This document shows, in pieces, positions 41,403-50,331 of a stretch of DNA of 64,000 bases. Made by a program: the position numbers and the translations under genes. This DNA comes from Aquimarina megaterium XH134. Its GTDB lineage: Bacteria; Bacteroidota; Bacteroidia; Flavobacteriales; Flavobacteriaceae. The stretch's first letter is position 1. The number at the start of each line of letters is the position of its first letter. Location: NCBI RefSeq assembly GCF_000520975.1, contig NZ_JACB01000031.1:180534-244533 (forward strand), written 5' to 3'. The notes under the pieces were generated by a model. It worked only from the letters and a program-made list of their open reading frames with translations. It did no database searches and had not been told where the DNA came from.

Positions 41403-42377
41403 ATGAATGTAATAAAATATAGCTGTGCCATTGTGCTAGCTTTGGTGGTTTTATATGCTTGTAAAAAAGATGATGATGATGGTGGTGCAACTGCCGTTCC
41501 TCCAAGAGATAGAGGAGAACAACAAATAACCGATGATGCAGCGCTTCAGGACTATTTAAGAACACATTTTTATACTCTAGAAGACGTGTTTGTAAATAAT
41601 GATGCCACTGCAGAATACCAGATTGCAAAGTTAGATACAATAGCTGATGCTAATATAGGAGAACAATCAATTTTGGATTCTCCTCTTTTAACAACTAAAA
41701 AGATTACAAGGAGTGATGTTGAATATACGTTGTATATCCTAAATTTGAATCAAGGCGGGGGTGCACATCAACCTACTTTTGCAGATTCTACTCTAGTGAC
41801 GTATCAGGGAGAATTGCTGTATAAGCCAAAGAGTTCTAATAAAATATTTGATAGTGCTGTAAATCCTGTGTGGTTTGATTTGGTATCTGTTGTAGAGGGT
41901 TTTAGAGAATCATTGGTAGATTTTAAAGGAGCCTCAAGCTTTGTTGAGAATAGTGATGGTACAGTTACGCATACAGGTCAAGGAAATTTGGTTGTGTTTA
42001 TGCCTTCTGGTTTAGCTTATTTTAATGAAGCTCGTCCAAGTATCCCTGCATATTCTCCTTTAATTTTTAATATTCAATTGTATAAGGTAAATCAAGCTGA
42101 TCATGATAGAGATGGTTTGCCGTCTTATTTAGAAGATATAGATGGGGATCGTTTGTTATTAAGGGATGTAGATGATGATACAGATAAAGATTCTGCTCCA
42201 GATTATGTAGATAATGATGATGATAGAGATGGTACACTAACCAAAGATGAAATAACGGTTAATGATGCTAATAATGATGGAATTATTACTCCGGATGAAA
42301 TTACATTTTATGATGATGATGGTGATGGCATAAAAAATCATCTGGATGCCGATGATAGGGATTTAAAAAACGAATAA
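41403..42377 (+). CDS. FKBP-like lipoprotein with Asp-rich calcium-type tail
   Basis: A 324-residue lipoprotein (MNVIKYSCAIVLALVVLYACKK, Cys about 20). The central domain resembles FKBP-type isomerases: LVTYQGELLYKPKSSNKIFDS, LVSVVEGFRESLVDFK and VFMPSGLAYFN, IPAYSPLIFNIQLYK. The last 90 residues are dense in D-x-D-x-DG units (DHDRDGLPSYLEDIDGD, DVDDDTDKDSAPDYVDNDDD, DANNDGIITPDE), like thrombospondin-3/EF-hand calcium loops. The fusion recalls gliding-motility-type FKBP lipoproteins, but gene identity is uncertain. I chose ATG 41403 because the lipoprotein signal starts there. Confidence 0.82.
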   Translation: MNVIKYSCAIVLALVVLYACKKDDDDGGATAVPPRDRGEQQITDDAALQDYLRTHFYTLEDVFVNNDATAEYQIAKLDTIADANIGEQSILDSPLLTTKKITRSDVEYTLYILNLNQGGGAHQPTFADSTLVTYQGELLYKPKSSNKIFDSAVNPVWFDLVSVVEGFRESLVDFKGASSFVENSDGTVTHTGQGNLVVFMPSGLAYFNEARPSIPAYSPLIFNIQLYKVNQADHDRDGLPSYLEDIDGDRLLLRDVDDDTDKDSAPDYVDNDDDRDGTLTKDEITVNDANNDGIITPDEITFYDDDGDGIKNHLDADDRDLKNE

Positions 42378-42380
42378 AAA

Positions 42381-42408
42381 AAAACTCCGATTGAAAAATC
42401 GGAGTTTT
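42381..42408 (+). terminator. Terminator of the FKBP-like gene
   Basis: AAAACTCCGATT-GAAA-AATCGGAGTTTT followed by TTTATAAC; 12-bp arms. The stop codon lies 4 nt upstream. It may serve the convergent porin-like gene too. Confidence 0.9.
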
Positions 42409-42427
42409 TTTATAACAAATTTTAAAC

Positions 42428-43012
42428 CTATAAGTCTAGAGAAAGACCTATAATGAGTTGATTTGGTCTAGAATCTACTCGTATACTTTCGTCTATTGAT
42501 TTTGCTGTATTTTTACTAAGTCCGCGCTCATAACGTATATCTGCATTAAATCTACCAAATTGTACGCCTGCCCCAAATTGTAACCCAACGGTAAACTCGT
42601 TTTTAACATCACCAAGTCGTACATCCTCCAGGTCTGTTTCGACAATATACTGTAATGCCGGACCTCCAAAAACATGTATTGGTCCCAGAACAGAAACCCC
42701 TAAAAGAATGGGTAAATCTAACTTTTTTATCGTGTAATCGAGCTCTGTATTTACAAGTTTGTAGGAACTATTGTTTACTGTGTATTGTAATTCTGGTTTG
42801 AGATAAATGTTATCGGTTAGTTTTCCTCTTAAAAACACCCCTAGGTGATACCCAACCCGATCATCTGCTGTTGTTCTTGTAACATCAGTAATTTCAATTT
42901 TACCATTATCTCCATAATTAAGCCCTCCTTTTACTCCAAAAGTTACTCTTTTTTCCTGGGCAAGTATGGCGCAAGAAGTAAGTAGCATAAAAAAAATAAA
43001 CACATTTTTCAT
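42428..43012 (-). CDS. Outer-membrane beta-barrel protein (porin family)
   Basis: A 194-residue protein with a signal peptide (MKNVFIFFMLLTSCAILAQ) and an eight-strand barrel pattern of alternating residues: VTFGVKGGLNYGDNG, GYHLGVFLRGKLTDNIYLKPELQYT and the final RPNQLIIGLSLDL. It belongs to the OmpA/porT-like PF13568 group, in which no enzyme function is known. It is convergent to the FKBP-like gene. Confidence 0.85.
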   Translation of the reverse strand: MKNVFIFFMLLTSCAILAQEKRVTFGVKGGLNYGDNGKIEITDVTRTTADDRVGYHLGVFLRGKLTDNIYLKPELQYTVNNSSYKLVNTELDYTIKKLDLPILLGVSVLGPIHVFGGPALQYIVETDLEDVRLGDVKNEFTVGLQFGAGVQFGRFNADIRYERGLSKNTAKSIDESIRVDSRPNQLIIGLSLDL

Positions 43013-43296
43013 TATAAAATAATTTTTGCTTCAACCAGGATTATCTAATAGAGTTTTATTACGAAGGTTCAAAAAGCAATACAACCTAATGTTTTTTTAG
43101 TTTTTGCAAGGCGCTCACTACGTCTACACCAAAAAATATAGTGTAACATCATCAAGGTTTGAAGCTACTTCAAACTGTAATAGATTATCTATTATGTAAT
43201 CCAGATTTAAAGATTAATAAATAATTTGAGTGATTTTGGTATAAAGGCTAGTCTATAAAGAACGAATATCTTTATCTTTTATTTTTTGTAGAAACA
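43013..43296. other. Upstream spacer of the porin-like gene with a small hairpin
   Basis: It contains GTTTGAAG-CTA-CTTCAAAC (43157-43175), a hairpin without T run. A minus-strand frame from about 43148 reads MLHYIFWCRRSERLAKTKKT, then LGCIAF, stop. I take this as a chance frame or gene relic. Nothing else is recognisable. Confidence 0.35.
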
Positions 43297-43326
43297 AAAA
43301 ACCTTCTGAAATAAATCAGAAGGTTT
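43297..43326 (-). terminator. Terminator behind the transketolase C-terminal subunit
   Basis: AAAACCTTCTGA-AATAAA-TCAGAAGGTTTT, 12-bp arms. On the minus strand it follows the stop codon by 22 nt and ends in TTTTTGTTTC. Confidence 0.9.
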
Positions 43327-43348
43327 TCTTAATATTTTAAAAATACTA

Positions 43349-44302
43349 TTATTTTCTTTTTACGACTTTTAACACGGCTTTATTTATAGCTTCTGCGTTT
43401 AAGCCATATTTTTCCATTAACTGATCTGGTGTTCCGCTTTCTCCAAAAGTATCATTTGTAGCAATAAATTCTTGAGGGACAGGATTGTGCTGCGCTAAAA
43501 CTCTTGAAACGCTTTCTCCTAAACCTCCTAAAAAGTTATGCTCTTCTGCAGTAACAATACATCCGGTTTTCTTTACCGAATTTAGAATTGCTTCATCATC
43601 AAGTGGTTTTATAGTATGTATATTAATAACTTCTGCACTTATTCCTTGTTCGTGTAAAGACTCTGCTGCTTGTAAAGCTTCCCATACCAAATGGCCAGTA
43701 GCAACTATAGTAACATCGGTTCCTTCTTGTAATAATACTGCTTTTCCGATTTCGAAGTTTTGATCTTCTGGTGTGAAATTGGCAACTTTTGGTCTTCCAA
43801 ATCTTAAATAAACAGGACCTTGGTAATCTGCTATTGCTATGGTGGCAGCTTTAGTCTGATTGTAATCACATGTATTGATTACTGTCATTCCTGGTAGCAT
43901 TTTCATAAGACCAATATCTTCCAGAATTTGGTGAGTTGCTCCATCTTCTCCTAGTGTTAAACCAGCATGCGAAGCACAAATTTTCACATTTTTATCACTA
44001 TAGGCTATAGATTGACGAATTTGATCATAAACACGTCCTGTAGAGAAATTCGCAAACGTTCCTGTAAAAGGAATTTTACCGCCGATAGTTAATCCTGCAG
44101 CAATTCCCATCATATTTGCTTCAGCAATACCAATCTGGAAAAAACGCTCTGGATGATTCGCAATAAAAGCATCCATTTTTAAAGAACCGATCAAATCAGC
44201 ACATAATGCCACTACATTTTCATTAGTTTTACCTAATTCTTCTAAACCGGCTCCAAAACCAGAACGAGTATCTTTTTTTCCTGTGTCTATATATTTTTTC
44301 AT
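43349..44302 (-). CDS. Transketolase, C-terminal (pyrimidine-binding) subunit
   Basis: A 317-residue protein corresponding to the Pyr plus C-terminal domains of transketolase. It begins KKYIDTGKKDTRSGFGAGLEELG. ERFFQIGIAEANMMGIAAGL holds the Glu that activates thiamine diphosphate, and GLTLGEDGATHQILEDIGLMK contains a conserved donor loop. It pairs with the N-terminal subunit encoded at 45014-45859, as split transketolases do. Its start overlaps the stop of an unrelated exported-protein gene by 4 nt that lies between the two halves. Confidence 0.95.
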   Translation of the reverse strand: MKKYIDTGKKDTRSGFGAGLEELGKTNENVVALCADLIGSLKMDAFIANHPERFFQIGIAEANMMGIAAGLTIGGKIPFTGTFANFSTGRVYDQIRQSIAYSDKNVKICASHAGLTLGEDGATHQILEDIGLMKMLPGMTVINTCDYNQTKAATIAIADYQGPVYLRFGRPKVANFTPEDQNFEIGKAVLLQEGTDVTIVATGHLVWEALQAAESLHEQGISAEVINIHTIKPLDDEAILNSVKKTGCIVTAEEHNFLGGLGESVSRVLAQHNPVPQEFIATNDTFGESGTPDQLMEKYGLNAEAINKAVLKVVKRK

Positions 44303-45003
44303 TCTGTTATTTTATAACTAAAGTTAATATCTAAAGTTTTGGGATTACTATCTGTTTTTACTGCCTTGATTAAAGTTTTATTTTTACTGGCAAGATATAA
44401 TATAACCCCATTCATTTTTGGTATTTTAATATCTTCTGATGTATTAGAACCCGACATCATTTTGTAAATTGAATTCAAAAGTATAGAATTGTTAAATTTC
44501 ATCTCTTTAGAATAAGCAATTTTAATTTTTTCTTCCGGTTCACTATCAGGATATAATTGGTGAATGTTGTAATCTTTATTTTCAATTTGAATGTTATCTT
44601 CCGTTTTTTCAAAAATAAATTGTGTTATACCATCAAATGGAGATTTATTTTTTGGAGAAGGGATAAAATCATTAACATTCATTTTCATAAAGAACTCATT
44701 TTTATCAAAAGTCATTAGAAAATAGACAAACTGTTTTTTGATATCAAAAACAATATGCATTTCAGAATTTTTAATATCGGTATTTCGTCTTTTAAATACT
44801 GATCTTTGAAAACTTTTTACCAAAGCATCAGAGTCGGTGTACAAATAATCACCATTTTTACTAAATCCTATAGTGATAGTATCTTTCTTATTTTTAGTTT
44901 CAATTTCATAATCAACAAAATAATCGATTACTATTTTTTGACTAAAGGAAGAAACAGATGTTAATACAAAGAATACAAAGAATGCTAGTTTAACTATTTT
45001 CAT
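44299..45003 (-). CDS. Exported hypothetical protein between the transketolase halves
   Basis: A 234-residue protein with a signal peptide (MKIVKLAFFVFFVLTSVSSFSQ). The body is beta-rich with alternating charge: KIVIDYFVDYEIETKNKKDTITIGF, SEMHIVFDIKKQFVYFLM and FDGITQFIFEKTEDN. No catalytic motif is visible. It resembles GLPGLI-type or DUF4412-like exported proteins of Bacteroidota in style only. The position is odd: it separates the two transketolase subunits, 10 nt after one and overlapping the other by 4 nt. I cannot state its function. Confidence 0.75.
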   Translation of the reverse strand: MKIVKLAFFVFFVLTSVSSFSQKIVIDYFVDYEIETKNKKDTITIGFSKNGDYLYTDSDALVKSFQRSVFKRRNTDIKNSEMHIVFDIKKQFVYFLMTFDKNEFFMKMNVNDFIPSPKNKSPFDGITQFIFEKTEDNIQIENKDYNIHQLYPDSEPEEKIKIAYSKEMKFNNSILLNSIYKMMSGSNTSEDIKIPKMNGVILYLASKNKTLIKAVKTDSNPKTLDINFSYKITE

Positions 45004-45013
45004 TTTATGATCT

Positions 45014-45859
45014 TTAATAATCTCCCAGAGTTTCAGGATTTTGTGCTAATCCAATTTCTAGTTGTTCATCGTTAGGAGCTTTACCATGCCATGCATGAGT
45101 ATGCATCATAAAATCGACTCCATTACCCATTACAGTATGCATTAGTATACAAACAGGTTTTCCTTTACCAGTTCTGCTTTTGGCTTCTTTTAAGCCTTCA
45201 ATAACTGCAGAAATATTGTTACCTTCCTTAATTTCCATAACATCCCAGCCAAAAGCTTCAAATTTTGCTTTTAGATCTCCTAGTGGAAGAACATCATCGG
45301 TAGCACCATCTATTTGTTTACCATTATAATCTATGGTAGCAATAAGATTATCTACTTTTTTTCCGGAAGCATACATAGCTGCTTCCCAAATTTGTCCTTC
45401 CTGAAGCTCTCCATCACCATGAAGACTGTATACCAGGTGAGAATCATTATTTAATTTTTTTGCTTGTGCAGCACCCAAGGCTACAGACATCCCTTGTCCC
45501 AATGATCCAGAAGCAATACGAATACCAGGAAGCCCTTCATGAGTTGTTGGATGTCCTTGTAATCTACTGTTAATTAGCCTAAACGTGTTTAACTCTTCTA
45601 CAGGGAAATACCCACTTCGCGCTAATACACTATAATAGACTGGCGAAATATGACCATTAGATAAGAAAAAGATATCTTCATCGATACCATCCATATCAAA
45701 ATCATCTTTTCGATCTAAAACTTCTTGAAACAGGGCAACAAAAAATTCTGTACAGCCCAAAGATCCTCCTGGATGACCAGAATTTACTTTGTGTACTTGT
45801 CGTAAAATATCTCTACGTACTTGTGTTGCAAAATCCTCTAATTGTTTTGTTTTTGGCAT
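45014..45859 (-). CDS. Transketolase, N-terminal (PP-binding) subunit
   Basis: A 281-residue thiamine-diphosphate-binding subunit. MPKTKQLEDFATQVRRDILRQVHKVNSGHPGGSLGCTEF has the catalytic His in NSGHPGGSLG. The ThDP and metal motif is GDGELQEGQIWEAAMYA (GDG-x24-N type; N at NLIATIDYNGKQIDG). ASGSLGQGMSVALGAA is conserved too. I chose ATG 45859 because the upstream extension to 45991 is unlike the family. It works with the C-terminal subunit, despite the gene lying between them. Confidence 0.95.
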   Translation of the reverse strand: MPKTKQLEDFATQVRRDILRQVHKVNSGHPGGSLGCTEFFVALFQEVLDRKDDFDMDGIDEDIFFLSNGHISPVYYSVLARSGYFPVEELNTFRLINSRLQGHPTTHEGLPGIRIASGSLGQGMSVALGAAQAKKLNNDSHLVYSLHGDGELQEGQIWEAAMYASGKKVDNLIATIDYNGKQIDGATDDVLPLGDLKAKFEAFGWDVMEIKEGNNISAVIEGLKEAKSRTGKGKPVCILMHTVMGNGVDFMMHTHAWHGKAPNDEQLEIGLAQNPETLGDY

Positions 45860-46007
45860 TATATTGCTGATTTCTTGATAATAAAGCTTCAAAAGTACAG
45901 GTTTTGTATACGGTGACAAAATGTATAGACTGCTTTTAATTAAGAAACTGATGTTAATAACAAAAAGTTTTAGAAAACCTAAATTGATCAATGTGATTTT
46001 AGTTAGT

Positions 46008-46015
46008 TATCTTTG
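46008..46015 (+). promoter_or_regulatory. tgt promoter, -7 element TATCTTTG
   Basis: TATCTTTG fits TAnnTTTG and lies 21 nt before the tgt ATG, so the start would be near 46020. Motif-based. Confidence 0.5.
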
Positions 46016-46035
46016 CGCTCCACCAAACAGGAATT

Positions 46036-47166
46036 ATGCAATTTGACCTTTTGTCCAAAGACTCTCTAAGTAAAGCGAGAGCAGGAAAAATAAGTACAGA
46101 TCACGGTAGTATAGAAACTCCGATTTTTATGCCGGTAGGAACAGTTGCTACCGTAAAAGGAGTACACCAAAGAGAATTGAAAAATGATATTAATCCCGAT
46201 ATTATTTTAGGAAATACCTACCATTTATATCTAAGACCTCAAACTCCTATTTTAGAAAAAGCTGGGGGGTTACATAAATTTATGAACTGGGACCGAAATA
46301 TCCTTACCGATAGTGGAGGTTACCAAGTATATTCTTTATCTGCTAATCGTAAAATAAAAGAGGAAGGCGTAAAGTTTAAATCTCATATCGATGGATCATA
46401 TCATGTGTTTACTCCAGAGAATGTGATGGAGATCCAACGAACTATTGGTGCCGATATCATAATGGCATTTGATGAGTGTACACCTTATCCTTGTGATTAT
46501 CGATATGCGAAAAGAAGTATGCATATGACTCATAGGTGGTTAGACCGTTGTATGCAACATTTAGAAAAAATTCCTGTTAAATATGGATATGATCAGGCTT
46601 TTTTCCCAATAGTGCAAGGAAGTACATATAAGGATCTTAGAAAACAATCGGCAGAATATATTGCAAATGCTGGAGCTGTTGGTAATGCAATTGGAGGATT
46701 ATCTGTAGGAGAACCGGCAGAAGAAATGTATGCAATGACAGAAGTAGTAACAGATATTTTGCCAGAAGATAAACCAAGATATTTAATGGGGGTTGGAACA
46801 CCTATTAATATTTTAGAAAATATTGCCCTTGGTGTAGATATGTTTGATTGTGTAATGCCTACACGTAATGCACGTAATGGGATGTTGTTTACAGCACATG
46901 GAACTATTAATATAAAAAATAAGAAATGGGAAGATGATTTTTCACCAATAGATGAAATGGCTATCACTTTTGTAGATACCGAGTATTCTAAGGCGTATTT
47001 AAGACATCTTTTTTCGGTAAATGAATTATTAGGAAAACAAATAGCAACAATACATAATTTAGGTTTTTATTTGTGGTTGGTTCGCGAAGCGAGAAAACAT
47101 ATCTTAGCCGGTGATTTTAATTCCTGGAAAAACATGATGGTTAAACAAATGGATAAAAGATTATAG
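46036..47166 (+). CDS. tgt: tRNA-guanine transglycosylase
   Basis: A 376-residue Tgt. It exchanges guanine-34 for preQ1 in tRNAs with GUN anticodons (queuosine pathway). GSIETPIFMPVGTVATVKGV is the N-terminal strand; LTDSGGYQVYSLS has the first catalytic Asp (DSGG); GGLSVGEP and DMFDCVMPTRNARNG contain the nucleophile Asp. In the C-terminal zinc region I read only EYSKAYLRHLFSVNELLGKQIATIHN and no clear CxCxxC cysteines; see findings. It is followed after 1 nt by the LptF/G gene. Confidence 0.93.
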   Translation: MQFDLLSKDSLSKARAGKISTDHGSIETPIFMPVGTVATVKGVHQRELKNDINPDIILGNTYHLYLRPQTPILEKAGGLHKFMNWDRNILTDSGGYQVYSLSANRKIKEEGVKFKSHIDGSYHVFTPENVMEIQRTIGADIIMAFDECTPYPCDYRYAKRSMHMTHRWLDRCMQHLEKIPVKYGYDQAFFPIVQGSTYKDLRKQSAEYIANAGAVGNAIGGLSVGEPAEEMYAMTEVVTDILPEDKPRYLMGVGTPINILENIALGVDMFDCVMPTRNARNGMLFTAHGTINIKNKKWEDDFSPIDEMAITFVDTEYSKAYLRHLFSVNELLGKQIATIHNLGFYLWLVREARKHILAGDFNSWKNMMVKQMDKRL

Positions 47167-47167
47167 A

Positions 47168-48238
47168 TTGAAAATACTAGACTGGTACATACTTAAAAGA
47201 TATCTGGGGACATTTTTTACAATGATTCTGCTTTTTATACCTATAGGAATAATAGTAGATCTTTCAGAAAAAATTGATAATATGCTAGAACATCAGGTTC
47301 CTCTTGATGCTGTTGTAGGATATTACCTTGACTTTACCGTTTATTTTGCCAATTTACTATTTCCTCTCTTTGTATTCTTATCTGTAATTTGGTTTACTTC
47401 TAAGCTTGCTAATAAAACAGAAATTATAGCTTTTTTAAGCTCCGGAGTTTCATTCTGGAGATTTCTTAGACCCTATATGATAGGCGCGATTATTATTTGT
47501 TTCGGCGCATTAGCTATGGGGTTATTTTTGGCTCCGAAAGCTAGCCAAGGGTTTAATGAATTTAAATATTCTTACCTTAAAAAAGGTAAAAAAGTACAGG
47601 AAACTAAAAACGTATATCGACAACTTAATGATAGTATGTTTTTATATGCCAATAACTTTAAACCTTTAGAGAAATCTGCTACTAATTTTACAATAGAATA
47701 TTTTGACGGTAATAGATTAAAGACAAAAATATCTGCAAGGAGAATTGTATTTAAAGACAGTATTTATGAATTGAGAGATTATGTAAAACGAACTGTATTA
47801 GAAAATAAGGATATTATCGAAAAAGCTAAAACTAAGGATACTGTCTTACCTTTTAATATTGATGAATTTACCCCGGTTACGTATGTGGCAGAAACTCTTA
47901 ATTATACAGAATTAAGTAAGTTTATCGAAAAAGAAAGTAAAAGAGGGTCATCTGATATCAATAGATATAAAGTTGTAGCTTATAAAAGGTGGAGTATACC
48001 AGTATCTGCATTTATTCTTACCATTATTGGTGTAGCCGTTTCTTCTATGAAAAGAAGAGGAGGGATGGGAGTTAATCTGGCTGTTGGTATTTCATTAGCA
48101 TTTGTTTTTATCTTTTTTGATAAAGTATTAGGTACATTGGCCAATCAATCTGATTTTCCACCAATTGTTGCTGTATGGTTTCCTAATATATCTTTTGGAA
48201 TCTTAGCCATTTATCTTTTATATAATGCCAAACGCTAA
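47168..48238 (+). CDS. LptF/LptG (YjgP/YjgQ) family LPS transport permease, TTG start
   Basis: A 356-residue inner-membrane protein with about six helices: FFTMILLFIPIGIIVDLS and LLFPLFVFLSVIWFTSKL in the N-terminal half and ISLAFVFIFFDKVLG, FPPIVAVWFPNISFGILAIYLLY at the end, with a periplasmic jellyroll between. It starts MKILDWYILKRYLGTF, the usual YjgP opening. The start is TTG, 1 nt after the tgt stop; no ATG lies in frame nearby. It moves LPS from the inner membrane with LptB. The 3' end overlaps the next gene by 14 nt. Confidence 0.92.
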   Translation: MKILDWYILKRYLGTFFTMILLFIPIGIIVDLSEKIDNMLEHQVPLDAVVGYYLDFTVYFANLLFPLFVFLSVIWFTSKLANKTEIIAFLSSGVSFWRFLRPYMIGAIIICFGALAMGLFLAPKASQGFNEFKYSYLKKGKKVQETKNVYRQLNDSMFLYANNFKPLEKSATNFTIEYFDGNRLKTKISARRIVFKDSIYELRDYVKRTVLENKDIIEKAKTKDTVLPFNIDEFTPVTYVAETLNYTELSKFIEKESKRGSSDINRYKVVAYKRWSIPVSAFILTIIGVAVSSMKRRGGMGVNLAVGISLAFVFIFFDKVLGTLANQSDFPPIVAVWFPNISFGILAIYLLYNAKR

Positions 48239-49157
48239 ACTTTTTAATTACCTTCATTTACATTTTATAGTATTTATATGGGGGTTTACAGCTATTCTTG
48301 GAGAATTGATATCTATCGAAGCACTACCACTAGTTTGGTATAGAATGCTTTTGGCTTCGATGTTTATTTATGTATACATTTATTTCAAAAAATTACCATT
48401 AGCGGTTTCTAGAAAATTATTTTTCACACTTTTTTTAGCAGGAATTGTCATAGCATTACACTGGATTACTTTTTTTGCAGCAATCAAAGTTTCTAATATA
48501 TCTATAACCCTATCGATGTTGTCTACAGGAGCTTTCTTTACTTCAATTTTAGAACCTATTTTTTATAAAAGAAAGGTAATATGGTATGAAATTCTTTTCG
48601 GACTTTTAGTCATTACAGGATTGTATATTATTTTTAAAGTTGAAGGAGATTACTTTATAGGCATTGTTTATGCATTGTGTTCTGCTTTTTTATCTTCGGT
48701 TTTTTCTTTAATAAATGGAAAAGTAGCACAGCAATACAACCCGTCGGTAATTTCTTTTTATGAATTATTAAGTGGTGTGGGGGTTGTAACTATATATTTA
48801 TTAGCAATAACAATATTTGGTACAACAACCGAAGGATTTACAGTTTCGTTTTTTCAATTATCAACCTCGGATTGGATGTTTATGTTGTTATTAGCGTCGG
48901 TGTGTACAGCTTATGCTTTTATAGGTTCTGTACAGGTAATGAAATATTTAACTCCGTATACAGTAATGTTAACAACGAACTTAGAACCTGTATATGGGAT
49001 ACTATTAGCGTTTTTAATTTTTGGAGAAGCAGAAAAGATGAATCCCCAATTCTACTACGGTGCGGCGATTATTCTGGGTACAGTTGTTTTAAATGGAATA
49101 TTTAAAAATGCTAAAAAAAGAAAAAGAGAGGGAACTTTGCATAACATTACGAAGTAA
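48225..49157 (+). CDS. EamA/DMT-family transporter
   Basis: A 310-residue membrane protein of ten helices in two EamA repeats: FNYLHLHFIVFIWGFTAILGELISIEALPLVWYRML-like opening and the second half VYALCSAFLSSVFSLINGKVAQQYNP. Such transporters export metabolites or amino acids; substrate unknown. It overlaps the LptF/G gene by 14 nt, so it is likely in the tgt-lptF/G operon. A basic tail (KNAKKRKREG) faces the cytoplasm. Confidence 0.9.
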   Translation: MPNAKLFNYLHLHFIVFIWGFTAILGELISIEALPLVWYRMLLASMFIYVYIYFKKLPLAVSRKLFFTLFLAGIVIALHWITFFAAIKVSNISITLSMLSTGAFFTSILEPIFYKRKVIWYEILFGLLVITGLYIIFKVEGDYFIGIVYALCSAFLSSVFSLINGKVAQQYNPSVISFYELLSGVGVVTIYLLAITIFGTTTEGFTVSFFQLSTSDWMFMLLLASVCTAYAFIGSVQVMKYLTPYTVMLTTNLEPVYGILLAFLIFGEAEKMNPQFYYGAAIILGTVVLNGIFKNAKKRKREGTLHNITK

Positions 49158-49163
49158 AGTTTT

Positions 49164-49171
49164 TATATTTG
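49164..49171 (+). promoter_or_regulatory. accA promoter, -7 element TATATTTG
   Basis: TATATTTG lies 38 nt before the accA ATG; the start would be near 49176. Motif-based. Confidence 0.5.
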
Positions 49172-49208
49172 TCGGCTAACCCTAGTTAATATAAAATATA
49201 TTCTTGAT

Positions 49209-50162
49209 ATGGAATATTTAGAATTTGAACTCCCCATTAAGGAACTCGAAGAACAATTTGAGAAGGCTTGCGCTATCGGTGAAGAGAGCGAAGTTGATGT
49301 TACTGATACGTGTAAGCAAATTGAAAAAAAGCTAAAAGAAACTAAAAAAGAAATATATAAAAACCTTACGCCATGGCAACGAGTTCAGCTGTCAAGGCAC
49401 CCTTCTAGGCCATATACATTAGATTATATAGATGCCATCTGTGGTGAATCCTTTTTAGAACTACATGGTGATCGAAATGTAAAGGATGATAAGGCCATGA
49501 TTGGTGGTTTAGGAAAAATTGGAGACCAGAGTTTTATGTTTGTTGGTCAACAAAAAGGATACAATACCAAGACCCGACAATACCGTAATTTTGGAATGGC
49601 AAACCCAGAAGGGTATCGTAAAGCACTACGCTTAATGAAAAGTGCAGAAAAATTTAATATTCCGGTGGTTACTTTTATTGATACTCCTGGTGCTTATCCT
49701 GGATTAGAAGCAGAAGAACGTGGCCAAGGAGAAGCAATTGCTCGTAATATACTAGAAATGACTCGTCTTAAAGTACCAGTTATTGTAGTGATTATAGGAG
49801 AAGGAGCCAGTGGAGGAGCATTAGGAATAGGAGTGGGAAATAAAGTATTGATGCTCGAAAACGCATGGTACTCTGTAATTTCTCCAGAAAATTGCTCTTC
49901 TATTTTATGGAGAAGCTGGGATCAGAAAGAACAAGCTGCAGAAGCATTAAAGCTTACAGCCAAAGATAGTGTTAAACTTAAGGTGGTTGATGAAATCGTT
50001 AAAGAACCACTTGGTGGTGCACATAGTGATCGAGAAACAACCTTTAAAACAGTACGGGATAAAATATTAGCATCTTTTGAAGAATTAAAAAACTTATCAC
50101 CAGAAGAATTGGTTGAAAAGCGAATGGAAAAATATGCAAATATGGGAGTCTTTAAAGACTAA
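49209..50162 (+). CDS. accA: Acetyl-CoA carboxylase carboxyltransferase subunit alpha
   Basis: A 317-residue carboxyltransferase alpha subunit. It forms malonyl-CoA with AccD, first step of fatty-acid synthesis. [15 protein letters not shown] and [28 protein letters not shown] are the N-terminal coiled-coil, then [43 protein letters not shown] and [17 protein letters not shown] are the crotonase-type core and CoA-binding loops. Length and motifs are standard. It has its own promoter and terminator. Confidence 0.97.
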   Translation: MEYLEFELPIKELEEQFEKACAIGEESEVDVTDTCKQIEKKLKETKKEIYKNLTPWQRVQLSRHPSRPYTLDYIDAICGESFLELHGDRNVKDDKAMIGGLGKIGDQSFMFVGQQKGYNTKTRQYRNFGMANPEGYRKALRLMKSAEKFNIPVVTFIDTPGAYPGLEAEERGQGEAIARNILEMTRLKVPVIVVIIGEGASGGALGIGVGNKVLMLENAWYSVISPENCSSILWRSWDQKEQAAEALKLTAKDSVKLKVVDEIVKEPLGGAHSDRETTFKTVRDKILASFEELKNLSPEELVEKRMEKYANMGVFKD

Positions 50163-50188
50163 CCCCTAAAGGAATCACTTACTACCTG

Positions 50189-50213
50189 AATCTGAAGTTG
50201 TAAGCTTCAGATT
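50189..50213 (+). terminator. Terminator behind accA
   Basis: AATCTGAAG-TTGTAAG-CTTCAGATT followed by a T run. It lies 26 nt after the stop codon. Confidence 0.88.
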
Positions 50214-50281
50214 TTTTTATGCTTATTAACAATAAATTTAAGTTATTAACAGTTCATTTGTTGAAGACTAGTGGACATTCG

Positions 50282-50289
50282 TATCTTTG
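50282..50289 (+). promoter_or_regulatory. dnaB promoter, -7 element TATCTTTG
   Basis: TATCTTTG fits TAnnTTTG; the start would be near 50294, 38 nt before the ATG at 50332. Motif-based. Confidence 0.5.
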
Positions 50290-50331
50290 TATTTAGGTAC
50301 ATCTTTTTACAATTTTTTTACATTCGTAGTC

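Noticed and set aside
43060..43150. Minus-strand mini-frame MLHYIFWCRRSERLAKTKKT... upstream of the porin-like gene
   Set aside because: It is only 26 codons long, with no signal that it is translated; it could be a relic but I cannot connect it to any parent gene.
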